64,000 nt of DNA from an uncultured Clostridia bacterium (GTDB taxonomy: Bacteria > Bacillota > Clostridia > Oscillospirales > Ruminococcaceae): contig CAMCPM010000002.1 in NCBI GenBank assembly GCA_945876755.1, forward strand, positions 176,254 through 240,253. The letters run 5' to 3'. Below, one piece after another: positions 48,978-58,206 of this stretch. The notes beneath the pieces were generated by a model. It saw only the letters and a program-made list of their open reading frames with translations, made no database searches and was not told the origin of the DNA. The translations under genes and the position numbers were made by a program. Position 1 is the first letter of the stretch, and each line of letters starts with the position of its first letter.

Positions 48978-49850
48978 ATGCAGGTCTTTATTTCATCCGA
49001 AAGCGTAAAAGCTGTTGTGGACAGCTTCGGCGCAGAGCTTCATTCCATCAGGGATTACAATGATACCGAATATCTTTGGCAGGCGGCTCCGAATGTATGG
49101 AAACGTCACGCTCCCGTGCTTTTCCCGTTTATATGCAATACTGTTTCTAAAAAATATACTTATGAGGGCAGGGAGTACAAGCTTTCAAATCACGGCTTTG
49201 CCCGCGACAGTGAGTTTGAGGTACTTTATTCAAAAGCGTCCGAAACCGAGCTTGCGCTGAAATCAAGTGAAGCTTCCAAGGAGATATACCCCTTTGATTT
49301 TGAACTGTACATAAAATATTCTGTTTCGGGAAATAAACTTACCGTGACCTATACAGTCAAGAACAGCGACAGCAAAGATATTTATTTCTTTATCGGCGGA
49401 CACCCTGCATTCAGAGTTCCTCTTGACGGCAGGGACAGCTTTGAAGATTACTATGTTGAATATGAAACCAACGAGAATATCATTCAGGAGTTTAACGGGA
49501 AAAGTACAGTCATTCTGGACGGCGCCCAAAAAGTTCCGCTTAGTCATGAGCTTTTTGCAAACGACGTCTTTATGAAGGATGCGCCTAATTCGTCGTGGGT
49601 CGCACTTGTCAGCAAAAAAACGGGAAAGAAGATCAAGCTTAACTATAACAATAAAGGCTGCATAGCAGTATGGTCTTCGTATTTTGAAGATAAGACGCTT
49701 ACGGAGCAGGCACAGTTTGTATGCCTTGAACCTTGGAGCAGCGTTCCGGTGTACTGCGACAATGAGGAGGATATTACAAAAATGCCTCACGCAATAAAGC
49801 TTGCACCCGAGAAATCCTACGTCTTTGCATACAGCATTGAAATTGAATAA
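48978..49850 (+). CDS. Aldose 1-epimerase family protein (LacX-like)
   Basis: AELHSIRDYNDTEYLWQAAPNVWKRHAPVLFPFIC; SNHGFARDSEF; IGGHPAFRVPL. Confidence 0.9.
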   Translation: MQVFISSESVKAVVDSFGAELHSIRDYNDTEYLWQAAPNVWKRHAPVLFPFICNTVSKKYTYEGREYKLSNHGFARDSEFEVLYSKASETELALKSSEASKEIYPFDFELYIKYSVSGNKLTVTYTVKNSDSKDIYFFIGGHPAFRVPLDGRDSFEDYYVEYETNENIIQEFNGKSTVILDGAQKVPLSHELFANDVFMKDAPNSSWVALVSKKTGKKIKLNYNNKGCIAVWSSYFEDKTLTEQAQFVCLEPWSSVPVYCDNEEDITKMPHAIKLAPEKSYVFAYSIEIE

Positions 49851-49856
49851 CAGCAT

Positions 49857-49907
49857 AAAAAATCCCCCGTGCGTTCAATTAACAGATGAACAGCACGGGG
49901 GATTTTT
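49857..49907. terminator. Bidirectional terminator (15-bp stem)
   Basis: AAAAATCCCCCGTGC...GCACGGGGGATTTTT. Confidence 0.85.
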
Positions 49908-51243
49908 ATATTCCGAAAAGCGAAACTGCAAAAATTACGGCAATCAAAGCAGGAGCTATATAGCGTACCGTTACGCCGAAAAGCTTTCTCATGCGGAATT
50001 TCAATCTGCCGCCGTTTGAAATTTCGTGTGACGCCTGTGGGATACCCCACACATATCCCGTAAGAATACATATGAAGAAGCCGCCGAGGGGCATAATGAC
50101 TTTATCGGAGAAGAAACTGAAAAATTCAAAAAGACTCATGTTACCTATGGCAATATCCGGTATCGCTCCTATCGACAGTGAAGCAAAGCAGCCTGCAATA
50201 AAAATCAGAAGCGTGACGATTATAGCCGCCCATGTACGGGTAAGCTTTGTCTTTGTGCAGACCCATGCAACTATCACTTCCAGCAGAGAGATTGATGACG
50301 TAAGCGCCGCCAGAAGCACAAGTACAAAGAAAATTGAAGAAATGAATGTTCCTCCGCTCATTCGGGAAAAAACTGCCGGAAGGGTCTTGAAAATAAGTCC
50401 GAAACCCTCAGTCGGTTCAAATCCGAAGGAAAATACCGCAGGCAGGATAGCAAAGCCTGCAATCAGAGCGATAGCTGTATCAAGAGCAACAATTGTTATT
50501 GTACTTGAAGTAAGATCGTTGTCCTTGGGAAGATAACTGCCGTAGGTTATCAGAGTGCCCATTCCGAGGGAAAGCGAAAAGAAAACCTGTCCCATAGCGT
50601 TGAATACTATGCGAATAAAGTCGGAAAATCCGTTAATAGCAGAAAAATCGGGTACGATAAAAAATTTTACGCCCTCGATCGCATTTGGGAGAGTCAGACT
50701 GTAAATCATTATTCCCACAAGAAAAACTATCAGTATGGGAAGCAGCACTGAGCTTACGCGCTCAATGCCGCCCGAAACGCCGCCTGTTACAATGGCACAG
50801 GTCAGCAGAAGGAAAACCGCCGTCCATATAAGCGGCTCAAAGCTTTTTGAGGAATATTCCGCAAAATAGTCTGCACTCATTCTGCTGTCGGTAACACTGT
50901 TTATGATGTAGCGTATTACCCATCCGCCGACTACGCAGTAGCTTGCCATTACACCGAAAGCGCCGATTATTCCGAAAGCTCCGGCAAAGCCCCATTTACT
51001 GTTTATCTTTCTGCATGAGTCTATCGCGTTCATACCTGCAAAACGTCCTATGGCAAGCTCGGAGAGAAGAATGGGTATCCCAAGTAAAATGAGAAAAATT
51101 ATATAAACTATTAAAAAAACAGCGCCTCCGCTTGTACCGGTAATATACGGGAACTTCCACAGGTTTCCCAGACCGATAGCCGAGCCTGCCGCCGCCATGA
51201 TAAATCCGAAACGTGATGACCATTGTTCTTTGCTTGGCTTCAT
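49906..51243 (-). CDS. Neurotransmitter:sodium symporter (NSS/SNF) family transporter
   Basis: WSSRFGFIMAAAGSAIGLGNLWKFPYITGTSGGAVFLIVYIIFLILLGIPILLSELAIGR. Confidence 0.95.
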   Translation of the reverse strand: MKPSKEQWSSRFGFIMAAAGSAIGLGNLWKFPYITGTSGGAVFLIVYIIFLILLGIPILLSELAIGRFAGMNAIDSCRKINSKWGFAGAFGIIGAFGVMASYCVVGGWVIRYIINSVTDSRMSADYFAEYSSKSFEPLIWTAVFLLLTCAIVTGGVSGGIERVSSVLLPILIVFLVGIMIYSLTLPNAIEGVKFFIVPDFSAINGFSDFIRIVFNAMGQVFFSLSLGMGTLITYGSYLPKDNDLTSSTITIVALDTAIALIAGFAILPAVFSFGFEPTEGFGLIFKTLPAVFSRMSGGTFISSIFFVLVLLAALTSSISLLEVIVAWVCTKTKLTRTWAAIIVTLLIFIAGCFASLSIGAIPDIAIGNMSLFEFFSFFSDKVIMPLGGFFICILTGYVWGIPQASHEISNGGRLKFRMRKLFGVTVRYIAPALIAVIFAVSLFGI

Positions 51244-51527
51244 TTTATTTTTTCCTTTCCGGCAAAATCTCATCTGTTGAATTATTCCCGTAAACCATCT
51301 TTTTATACCGTCTTGATATGCGCATTTAAAATTATTATAAAAGTGTTAAAAATGAAAAATGGTACTTTCATTCAGACGGCGTATGTGCTATAATAATTTT
51401 GAAGTTTAAATGTTTTAATTTTGTTTACGTCCTTATATGATTTACTGCTTTTAATCGGAATACAGGACGGCATGATCTTACTTTATAGACCGCTTACGGT
51501 CTGCTTCAGTACATTTGGGAGGTTTTT

Positions 51528-53897
51528 ATGGCAAACAGACTTGATTTTACAGGGGCAAAACGAAAGGCGCTGGAGAAGTATTTCGACCGGCTTAATGATA
51601 TGCAGAAAAAAGCGGTGTTTACCGTTAACGGACCGGTTCTTATTCTTGCAGGTGCAGGAAGCGGAAAAACTTCCGTGCTTGTAAACAGAATTGCAAATAT
51701 GGTCACATTCGGCAACGCTTATGCTGACGAAAACGTTCCGGCAGGAATAAGCGATGACGATATCGCTTTTCTCGAAAAATATGACGGAAGCATGGAAGAT
51801 CCCGAAGTTTCACGCCTTGCCGATATTGTTGCGGTAAACAGAATAAATCCGTGGAATATCCTTGCTATTACCTTTACAAATAAGGCAGCAGGGGAGCTGA
51901 AGGAACGTCTCCGTTCAATGCTTGGCGAACAGGCAGACAGCGTGTGCGCAGCAACTTTCCATTCTGCTTGCGTGAGGATACTTCGCCGTGAAATCGACAA
52001 ACTCGGCTATACTTCAAGCTTTACGATTTATGACAGTGATGACAGCCAGAGACTGCTGAAATCCTGTTATGACCCTCTTGACCTGTCAGATAAAGCATTC
52101 CCTCCCAAAGCGGTTCTGGGTGTGATATCTTCGGCAAAGGATAAGCTTATTACTCCCGATGAATTTGAGTCGGCGGCAAAGGGCGACTATCGCAAGATGG
52201 GAATTGCAAAGCTGTATAAGCTTTATCAGAGCCGTCTTCATGACGCAAATGCGTTGGATTTTGACGATATTATCAGACTTACAGTGGAGCTTTTTGAGAA
52301 AGAACCCGATGTGCTTAACCATTATCGGAATCTCTATAAATACGTTATGGTTGACGAATATCAGGACACCAACCAGGCACAGTTCAGACTTGTTTCGCTG
52401 CTTTCGGGCGAGCATAGAAATTTATGCGTTGTGGGCGATGATGACCAGTCTATTTACAAGTTCCGCGGAGCGACAATTGAAAATATCCTCAGCTTTGAGG
52501 AGCAGTTTGAAAATTCTGCGGTTATCCGCCTTGAACAGAATTACCGTTCAACACAGAATATCCTCAACGCCGCAAATTCGGTTATTTCAAACAATCTTTC
52601 CCGTAAGGAAAAGAAACTCTGGACAGGTGCAGGCGACGGTGATAAAGTCACAATTTTCAAGGCTTGCGACGAATCGGCGGAATCAAGATTTGTTGCGGGA
52701 AAAATTCTCGACGGTGTTAAGGACGGCGCAGAATACCGTGATTTTGCCGTGCTTTACAGAATGAATGCCCAGTCCAACAGCCTTGAACGTACATTTACAC
52801 AAAGCGGTATCCCGTATAAGGTAATCGGCGGTATGCGTTTCTATGACCGCAAGGAAATCAAGGATATTACCGCTTACCTTGCCGTGCTGAATAATAATCG
52901 TGATATGCTCCGCTTCAAGAGGATCATCAACGAGCCTAAGCGAGGCATAGGCGATACTACTATATCAATGATAGAGCAGATAGCAGGGGACTTGAATATG
53001 TCTCCCATTGAGGTCATGAAAAACAGCGAAAGCTATCCGCTGCTGTCTAAAAAAACAGCTGCACTTATCAAAACTGCCGATATGTTTATATATCTCAGCG
53101 AATTTGCCGAGACTCATTCTCTTGGAGAACTGCTTGACGAGCTGCTTGACAAAACGGGCTATGCAAATGTAATGAAGGCTCTTGGAGACGAAGGCGCAGG
53201 CAGAATGGAGAACATAAACGAATTGAAAACGACTATGGCACAGTATTCGGAAGCAAACGGAGATGAAGCAAGTCTTTCGGGATTTTTGGAGGAAATAAGC
53301 CTTTATACCGATGTTGACAAGCTTGATGACGGCGATAATGTTGTCTCAATGATGACCATGCACAGCGCTAAAGGTCTTGAATTTCCTACTGTGTTTATTG
53401 TGGGCATGGAGGAGGGAATATTCCCTGGGGTCCGCAGCATGAACAGCCTTGAGGATATGGAGGAAGAACGCCGCCTTGCATATGTTGCAATAACCCGTGC
53501 CAAGAAAAAGCTTTACATTACCCATGCAAAGCAGAGAATGTTGTTCGGTTCAACCAATAGAAATCTTATTTCGCGGTTTGCAAAGGAGATTTCCGCCGAA
53601 TACGTTGAAAAAATTGACAGTACGGTAAAAATGCGTGAGGAAAACGATGATGTAATTGTACAGAGTGTTCCGAAATACACACTGCAAAGCGAGCTTGCAA
53701 ACCGTAAGGTCGAACAGGCAAAGAAAAACGCCTCAGCGGATTTTTCCGTTGGTGAGCGTGTAAAGCATAATGTTTTCGGCGAAGGTACGGTCCTTTCGGT
53801 CAAGAAGATAAGCAACGACGCTATGCTTGAGGTTGCGTTTGATACGGTCGGGACAAAAAAGCTTATGGCGAATTTTGCAAAAATCATGAAAATATAA
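51528..53897 (+). CDS. pcrA: UvrD/PcrA-type superfamily 1 DNA helicase
   Basis: ILAGAGSGKTSVLVNRI, NILAITFTNKAAGELKERL, MVDEYQDTNQAQF, VGDDDQSIYKFRGA, MMTMHSAKGLEFPTVFIVGMEEG. Confidence 0.95.
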   Translation: MANRLDFTGAKRKALEKYFDRLNDMQKKAVFTVNGPVLILAGAGSGKTSVLVNRIANMVTFGNAYADENVPAGISDDDIAFLEKYDGSMEDPEVSRLADIVAVNRINPWNILAITFTNKAAGELKERLRSMLGEQADSVCAATFHSACVRILRREIDKLGYTSSFTIYDSDDSQRLLKSCYDPLDLSDKAFPPKAVLGVISSAKDKLITPDEFESAAKGDYRKMGIAKLYKLYQSRLHDANALDFDDIIRLTVELFEKEPDVLNHYRNLYKYVMVDEYQDTNQAQFRLVSLLSGEHRNLCVVGDDDQSIYKFRGATIENILSFEEQFENSAVIRLEQNYRSTQNILNAANSVISNNLSRKEKKLWTGAGDGDKVTIFKACDESAESRFVAGKILDGVKDGAEYRDFAVLYRMNAQSNSLERTFTQSGIPYKVIGGMRFYDRKEIKDITAYLAVLNNNRDMLRFKRIINEPKRGIGDTTISMIEQIAGDLNMSPIEVMKNSESYPLLSKKTAALIKTADMFIYLSEFAETHSLGELLDELLDKTGYANVMKALGDEGAGRMENINELKTTMAQYSEANGDEASLSGFLEEISLYTDVDKLDDGDNVVSMMTMHSAKGLEFPTVFIVGMEEGIFPGVRSMNSLEDMEEERRLAYVAITRAKKKLYITHAKQRMLFGSTNRNLISRFAKEISAEYVEKIDSTVKMREENDDVIVQSVPKYTLQSELANRKVEQAKKNASADFSVGERVKHNVFGEGTVLSVKKISNDAMLEVAFDTVGTKKLMANFAKIMKI

Positions 53898-53903
53898 AAA
53901 TTA

Positions 53904-53932
53904 GGCTGCCGCAGAAAAAAATTGCGGCAGCC
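53904..53932. terminator. Intrinsic terminator after pcrA
   Basis: GGCTGCCGCA-gaaaaaaat-TGCGGCAGCC; no strong T tract. Confidence 0.6.
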
Positions 53933-53965
53933 ATTTATGATTTGTCATATAGTCGTTGAAGGACG

Positions 53966-55525
53966 TCAAATTTCTGTAAAAATGTCATTTGAGCCCCATA
54001 TTGTGCAGCTTGTGACATTTGCGCCGATTGTAATATTTCCGTTTGCAAGGAACGTAATGTAATAATAGCATTGCTTGGCAGTTTCGTCATAAACAAAAGG
54101 AAACGTCTTGGACTGTCCAACAGTAAAAGCTGTGCGCTCAAAAATCATCATTCCGGTAGTTGTATTTTTATTATTGTTGTCGATTTTTATTATCAGATAT
54201 TTGTAGTTAGTGTACGGACTGTTAGGCGTATATGCTATAGATTCAGTCTGAGTTTTTGTTATCGAGAGCAGCTTTGTGATTTTCGGACTTCCTCCGGAAG
54301 CGACAGCAGAAATTACGCCGCTTTCATCCGCTGTAATAGTCGTACCATCCGGTTTAACACCGCCTAATGTTTCAGCTGAAGCAGCAGGAAGAGTATAGAC
54401 AGTATCGGTGAAAACAGCGTCCTCGGGAACGCTTTTTCCAAGAGTTTTTCCTCCGACCGAATTTACCGTAACTGTGCCGTCAGTGCTTACAGAAATATCG
54501 TCGCCCGATTTTACACCTCCGAGAGCGTCCTCAGAAGCAGCAGGAAGAGTATAGACAGTATCGGTGAAAACAGCGTCCTCGGGAACGCTTTTCCCAAGAG
54601 TGTTTCCTCCGACCGAATTTACCGTAACTGTGCCGTCCGTGCTTACGGAAATATCGCCGCCCGATTTTATACCACCGAGTGTTTCTTCGGAAGCGGCAGG
54701 AAGAACATATTCATTTGCGGCGTTCAATGCGGAAATTACGCCGTCTGCGTTTGCTGTAATAGTTGTACCGTCAACTTTTACAGCGCCGAGAGTTTCTTTC
54801 GATGCTTTCGGGAGAACAATGTTTCCGTCTGCGCCGCTTCCGCCTACGACCGATATAACTCCGTTTTTGCTTGATGTGATAGTTGTACCGTCAACTCTTA
54901 CGCCGCCGAGAATATTTTCCGTTGCAGCGGGAAGAACATATTCCTCATAGTTGCAAATTGATGATATCCTGCCGTCCTTGTCAGCGACTATGGTAGTTCC
55001 GTCAACCATAACTCCGCCTATGGAATCTTCTGTTGCCGGATTGATTTTAAAGCCTGCATCAGCGGCTTTTTCAGCACGTTCGGCAGCATTGACAGCTTTT
55101 TGTACTTCAAGCTGGACTTGATTGTACGCCTGCTCAATAAGGGTAGGCGAGTCAATAAATTCAAGACGGCTGTCATCATTGACTGAAACAGGCTGTGAAG
55201 TAAATTTGATTTGTACCGTGTTGTCCTGATTTACACCTGCAAGAATGAGCGTGACCTCGCCGCTTGCGGCAGTAAAATCCGAAGTAACGGTCCAAAGCAG
55301 ATGTATCGTATCGTCCGTCGTACCGTCTGTGATAAGAACCTGTTCTGCAATTGCATTGCCGCTTTTGGCGACCGAGGTGATCCTGAAGCTGAAAAGCGAC
55401 AGGTCGTGCTTGCCGTAATAGCGCGGAACCGTTATCCCCACAATATCGGCACCGTATTCGCCTTCGGTGACAGTTCCGTCAAGTTCGGGAATGATAAGAC
55501 GTTTGCAGATAACCTTTAATTCCAT
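53966..55525 (-). CDS. Phage baseplate/head-fibre-like repeat protein (lone gene)
   Basis: N-term BppU-like receptor region; tandem YxLPAASxETLGGVKxDGTTITAxxDGVIS repeats typical of phage fibre proteins; C-term beta-rich cap. Confidence 0.75.
   Translation of the reverse strand: MELKVICKRLIIPELDGTVTEGEYGADIVGITVPRYYGKHDLSLFSFRITSVAKSGNAIAEQVLITDGTTDDTIHLLWTVTSDFTAASGEVTLILAGVNQDNTVQIKFTSQPVSVNDDSRLEFIDSPTLIEQAYNQVQLEVQKAVNAAERAEKAADAGFKINPATEDSIGGVMVDGTTIVADKDGRISSICNYEEYVLPAATENILGGVRVDGTTITSSKNGVISVVGGSGADGNIVLPKASKETLGAVKVDGTTITANADGVISALNAANEYVLPAASEETLGGIKSGGDISVSTDGTVTVNSVGGNTLGKSVPEDAVFTDTVYTLPAASEDALGGVKSGDDISVSTDGTVTVNSVGGKTLGKSVPEDAVFTDTVYTLPAASAETLGGVKPDGTTITADESGVISAVASGGSPKITKLLSITKTQTESIAYTPNSPYTNYKYLIIKIDNNNKNTTTGMMIFERTAFTVGQSKTFPFVYDETAKQCYYYITFLANGNITIGANVTSCTIWGSNDIFTEI
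54385..54696. repeat. Two adjacent ~156-bp near-identical direct repeats inside the fibre gene
   Basis: caggaagagtatagacagtatcggtgaaaacagcgtcctcgggaacgctttt... begins at 54385 and again at 54541. Confidence 0.85.
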
Positions 55526-55727
55526 AATAAAATCCTTTCGCAGTAAAATAATGTGCGTTCCGCCCCTTGCGCTTTAACGGTACGGAACGCGTTCCCATAT
55601 TTTCAGTATATCCGCGGCTTCGGATATTTTCAAGACTTCAAGGATATTTTTGGAATAAAAAATAATAGTTGCACTGCGCTTTCATTCGGATTTTGTTGAT
55701 ATATGAGGGCTTTTTTTACAAAAACTC

Positions 55728-55756
55728 TTGACAATAAAGCACGCGGGGTATATAAT
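55728..55756 (+). promoter_or_regulatory. Consensus SigA promoter (TTGACA-N17-TATAAT)
   Basis: Direct read: TTGACA 55728-55733, TATAAT 55751-55756. Confidence 0.85.
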
Positions 55757-55796
55757 TATATCGGATAATTTTTATTTGTTCGGAGTATTTTAAAGT

Positions 55797-55913
55797 ATGA
55801 AGACTGTTAATTCTGCTCTTGGCTTTTTAAACTTTATATTTTTTGAAGACGCAGGCTTTTACTTTAGCTTTGGGTTTTATTTTCCGCGCCTGAAAAAAAT
55901 ATATTGCCGGTAA
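55797..55913 (+). CDS. Phe/Tyr-rich leader peptide MKTVNSALGFLNFIFFEDAGFYFSFGFYFPRLKKIYCR (38 aa)
   Basis: Codon-by-codon read; 9 Phe + 3 Tyr, cluster FYFSFGFYF; GGAG 11 nt upstream; directly downstream of consensus promoter. Confidence 0.7.
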   Translation: MKTVNSALGFLNFIFFEDAGFYFSFGFYFPRLKKIYCR

Positions 55914-55996
55914 CAGAAGCAGAAAACTGTTTTTGCTCAACATATTGTTTGTAACTGTCTGCGGCAAAATTGTCACAGACTTTTTTGTTTTTACAT
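55904..55996 (+). promoter_or_regulatory. Attenuator: mutually exclusive antiterminator (55904-55916 x 55955-55967) and terminator (55957-55980 + TTTTTTGTTTTT)
   Basis: TTGCCG(gta)ACAG pairs with CTGT(ctg)CGGCAA; GTCTGcGGCA-aaat-TGTCaCAGAC then T-run. Confidence 0.7.
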
Positions 55997-56017
55997 CTTT
56001 TGGAAAGGGTTGACTTT

Positions 56018-57043
56018 ATGAAGCTGAAAATTCAAAATGCAGTGTCTTTAATGTGTGCTGCCGCAATGGCTATTTCCCTGACAGCCTGCAATAAGGGAGA
56101 CGACGCTTCTGCCGAGGCGGAAACTTCACTTGATGTATCGGGTTACGAATCGCGTATAAGCGAGCTTGAAAGTCAGGTCGAATCGCTTAAAGCTGAGACT
56201 GTGCCGAATATTTCATACAGGGATAAGTCCGATTATATTCTCGGAAAGGACAACCCTGCCGTAAGCGAAGCAGCCGCAGTAAAAGAAGAGGCAATGGCTG
56301 ACCTGCCTGAGTTTATTACTATCAAGGGCGTAGAGTACAGCACATCGCTTACTACGCTGACACTAAACAATATGGAGCTTGAAGATGAGGATATCAAGGA
56401 TTTGAAGTATATGGTAAACCTTACCGAGCTTCACATATACCAGAATAACATTAGCGATATTACTCCACTTAAAGGTCTGACCGGACTCAAAGTTCTTTCG
56501 CTTTTCAAAAATAATATAAGCGACCTTTCGCCGCTGGCAGGACTTGTTTCGCTTGAAGACCTGTACCTTAGATCAAACAATATAACCGACATTTCACCGC
56601 TGGACGGTTTGCTGAATCTTACGGCGCTTGACCTATCCGAAAACAGTATTTCTGATATTACACCACTTGCCGAGCTGAGAAATCTGACTTTGTTAAGACT
56701 CAATGACAACAGTATTTCTGATATTTCCGCACTCAGCGGAATGAAGTATATGGACAGGCTCCATCTTCAGAACAACTTAATTACCGACATTACACCCGTG
56801 ACAAATATGGCTGAGCTTACCGAAATTTACCTTGAAAACAATATGATATCCGATTTGGAACCGCTTATGCCGCTGACCTCTCTCGGCTGGATAAAGCTTG
56901 GAGGAAACCCTGTTTCAAACCTGACGCCGCTTACAAATATTGCAGGTCTGAAAAAGCTTTATATTGAGAATACGGATATTTCCGAGGAAGAGCTTCAATC
57001 TGTTCAGGATAAGCTTCCCGATGTTGTAATAGTTACAAAATAA
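56018..57043 (+). CDS. Leucine-rich-repeat (internalin-type) lipoprotein
   Basis: Lipobox SLTACNKGDD; tandem LxxLxxLxLxxNxISDIxPLxGL repeats. Confidence 0.92.
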   Translation: MKLKIQNAVSLMCAAAMAISLTACNKGDDASAEAETSLDVSGYESRISELESQVESLKAETVPNISYRDKSDYILGKDNPAVSEAAAVKEEAMADLPEFITIKGVEYSTSLTTLTLNNMELEDEDIKDLKYMVNLTELHIYQNNISDITPLKGLTGLKVLSLFKNNISDLSPLAGLVSLEDLYLRSNNITDISPLDGLLNLTALDLSENSISDITPLAELRNLTLLRLNDNSISDISALSGMKYMDRLHLQNNLITDITPVTNMAELTEIYLENNMISDLEPLMPLTSLGWIKLGGNPVSNLTPLTNIAGLKKLYIENTDISEEELQSVQDKLPDVVIVTK

Positions 57044-57111
57044 AAACGTTTCGTGCAGGGAATATGTACAAAGGTTTTTAAATATAATATTTATTTTTCG
57101 GAGGAAAAAAT

Positions 57112-58128
57112 ATGGTCATTATTCTTAAAAAAGACGCTCAGGCGGAATCCATCCGCAGACTTGAAGAATCCCTCAAAGTAAAGGGGATAAGCGCCAATCA
57201 CATTGAGGGTGCAAATCAGAACATTATCGGACTTGTCGGCGACACATCCGGCATTGACGTTGAGAATCTTCTCGCTCAGGACTGCGTTGAAAATGTCCGC
57301 CGCGTTCAGGAGCCTTTTAAAAAGTCTAACCGTAAGTTTCATCCCGATGATACGGTTATTCCGGTAAGAAATACCGTTATCGGAAACGGTTCGCTTCAGG
57401 TAATAGCAGGTCCTTGCTCGGTTGAAAGCGAAGAACAGATAATCACTACCGCTATCGCCTGCAAGGAAGCCGGTGCAACAATGCTCAGAGGCGGCGCTTT
57501 CAAGCCAAGAACTTCTCCGTATTCTTTCCAGGGGCTTGGCGGAGAGGGCATAAAGCTTCTTGTAAAGGCTCGTGAAGAAACAGGACTTCCTATCGTTACC
57601 GAAATTATGAACGGTGCAGATCTTGACCTTTTCGCCGATGTTGACGTAATTCAGGTCGGCGCAAGAAATATGCAGAACTTTGAGCTTCTCAAGGCTCTCG
57701 GAAAGTGTGATAAGCCTATCCTCCTCAAGAGAGGTCTTGCAAACACTATGGAAGAACTGCTTATGTCGGCTGAGTATATCATGGCAGGCGGCAATATGAA
57801 GGTTATCCTCTGTGAAAGAGGTATCCGCACATTCGAGACAATGACGAGAAATACCCTTGATATCTCGGCTGTTCCGCTTCTCAAGGAAAAATCACACCTG
57901 CCGATCTGTGTTGATCCTTCTCACGCAACAGGCATAGTTTCTCTTATCGAACCTCTTTCTCTCGCTTCTGTTGTTGCAGGTGCCGACGCTCTTGAAATTG
58001 AGGTACACAACGACCCGAAGAGCGCTCTTTCCGACGGCGGACAGCAGCTTACTCCTGCAAAATTTGCCGAAGTAATGGCAAAGATCAAGGATATTGCCGC
58101 ATACCTCGGCAGACATCTCGGCAAGTAA
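57112..58128 (+). CDS. aroF: 3-deoxy-7-phosphoheptulonate (DAHP) synthase with N-terminal ferredoxin-like regulatory domain
   Basis: N-term MVIILKKDAQAESIRRLEESLKVKGISANHIEG; VIAGPCSVESEEQ; MLRGGAFKPRTSPYSFQGLG. Confidence 0.95.
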   Translation: MVIILKKDAQAESIRRLEESLKVKGISANHIEGANQNIIGLVGDTSGIDVENLLAQDCVENVRRVQEPFKKSNRKFHPDDTVIPVRNTVIGNGSLQVIAGPCSVESEEQIITTAIACKEAGATMLRGGAFKPRTSPYSFQGLGGEGIKLLVKAREETGLPIVTEIMNGADLDLFADVDVIQVGARNMQNFELLKALGKCDKPILLKRGLANTMEELLMSAEYIMAGGNMKVILCERGIRTFETMTRNTLDISAVPLLKEKSHLPICVDPSHATGIVSLIEPLSLASVVAGADALEIEVHNDPKSALSDGGQQLTPAKFAEVMAKIKDIAAYLGRHLGK

Positions 58129-58206
58129 TATAAATACAGCTGCGCCGGGACGGTTTTTGCTGTTCCGACGTTTGTTTCCATAAAAAATATGATTGGACGG
58201 GATAAT

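Noticed and set aside
51421-51684. 87-aa ORF upstream of and overlapping pcrA
   Set aside because: TTG start with no SD, overlaps the pcrA N-terminus in another frame; the GACCG-CTTA-CGGTC hairpin nearby has no T-run
55526-56017. T-box riboswitch as the explanation of the leader upstream of the LRR-aro genes
   Set aside because: No AGGGTGGNACCGCG T-box sequence or stem I specifier pattern found; the short aromatic-rich ORF with alternative pairing fits better
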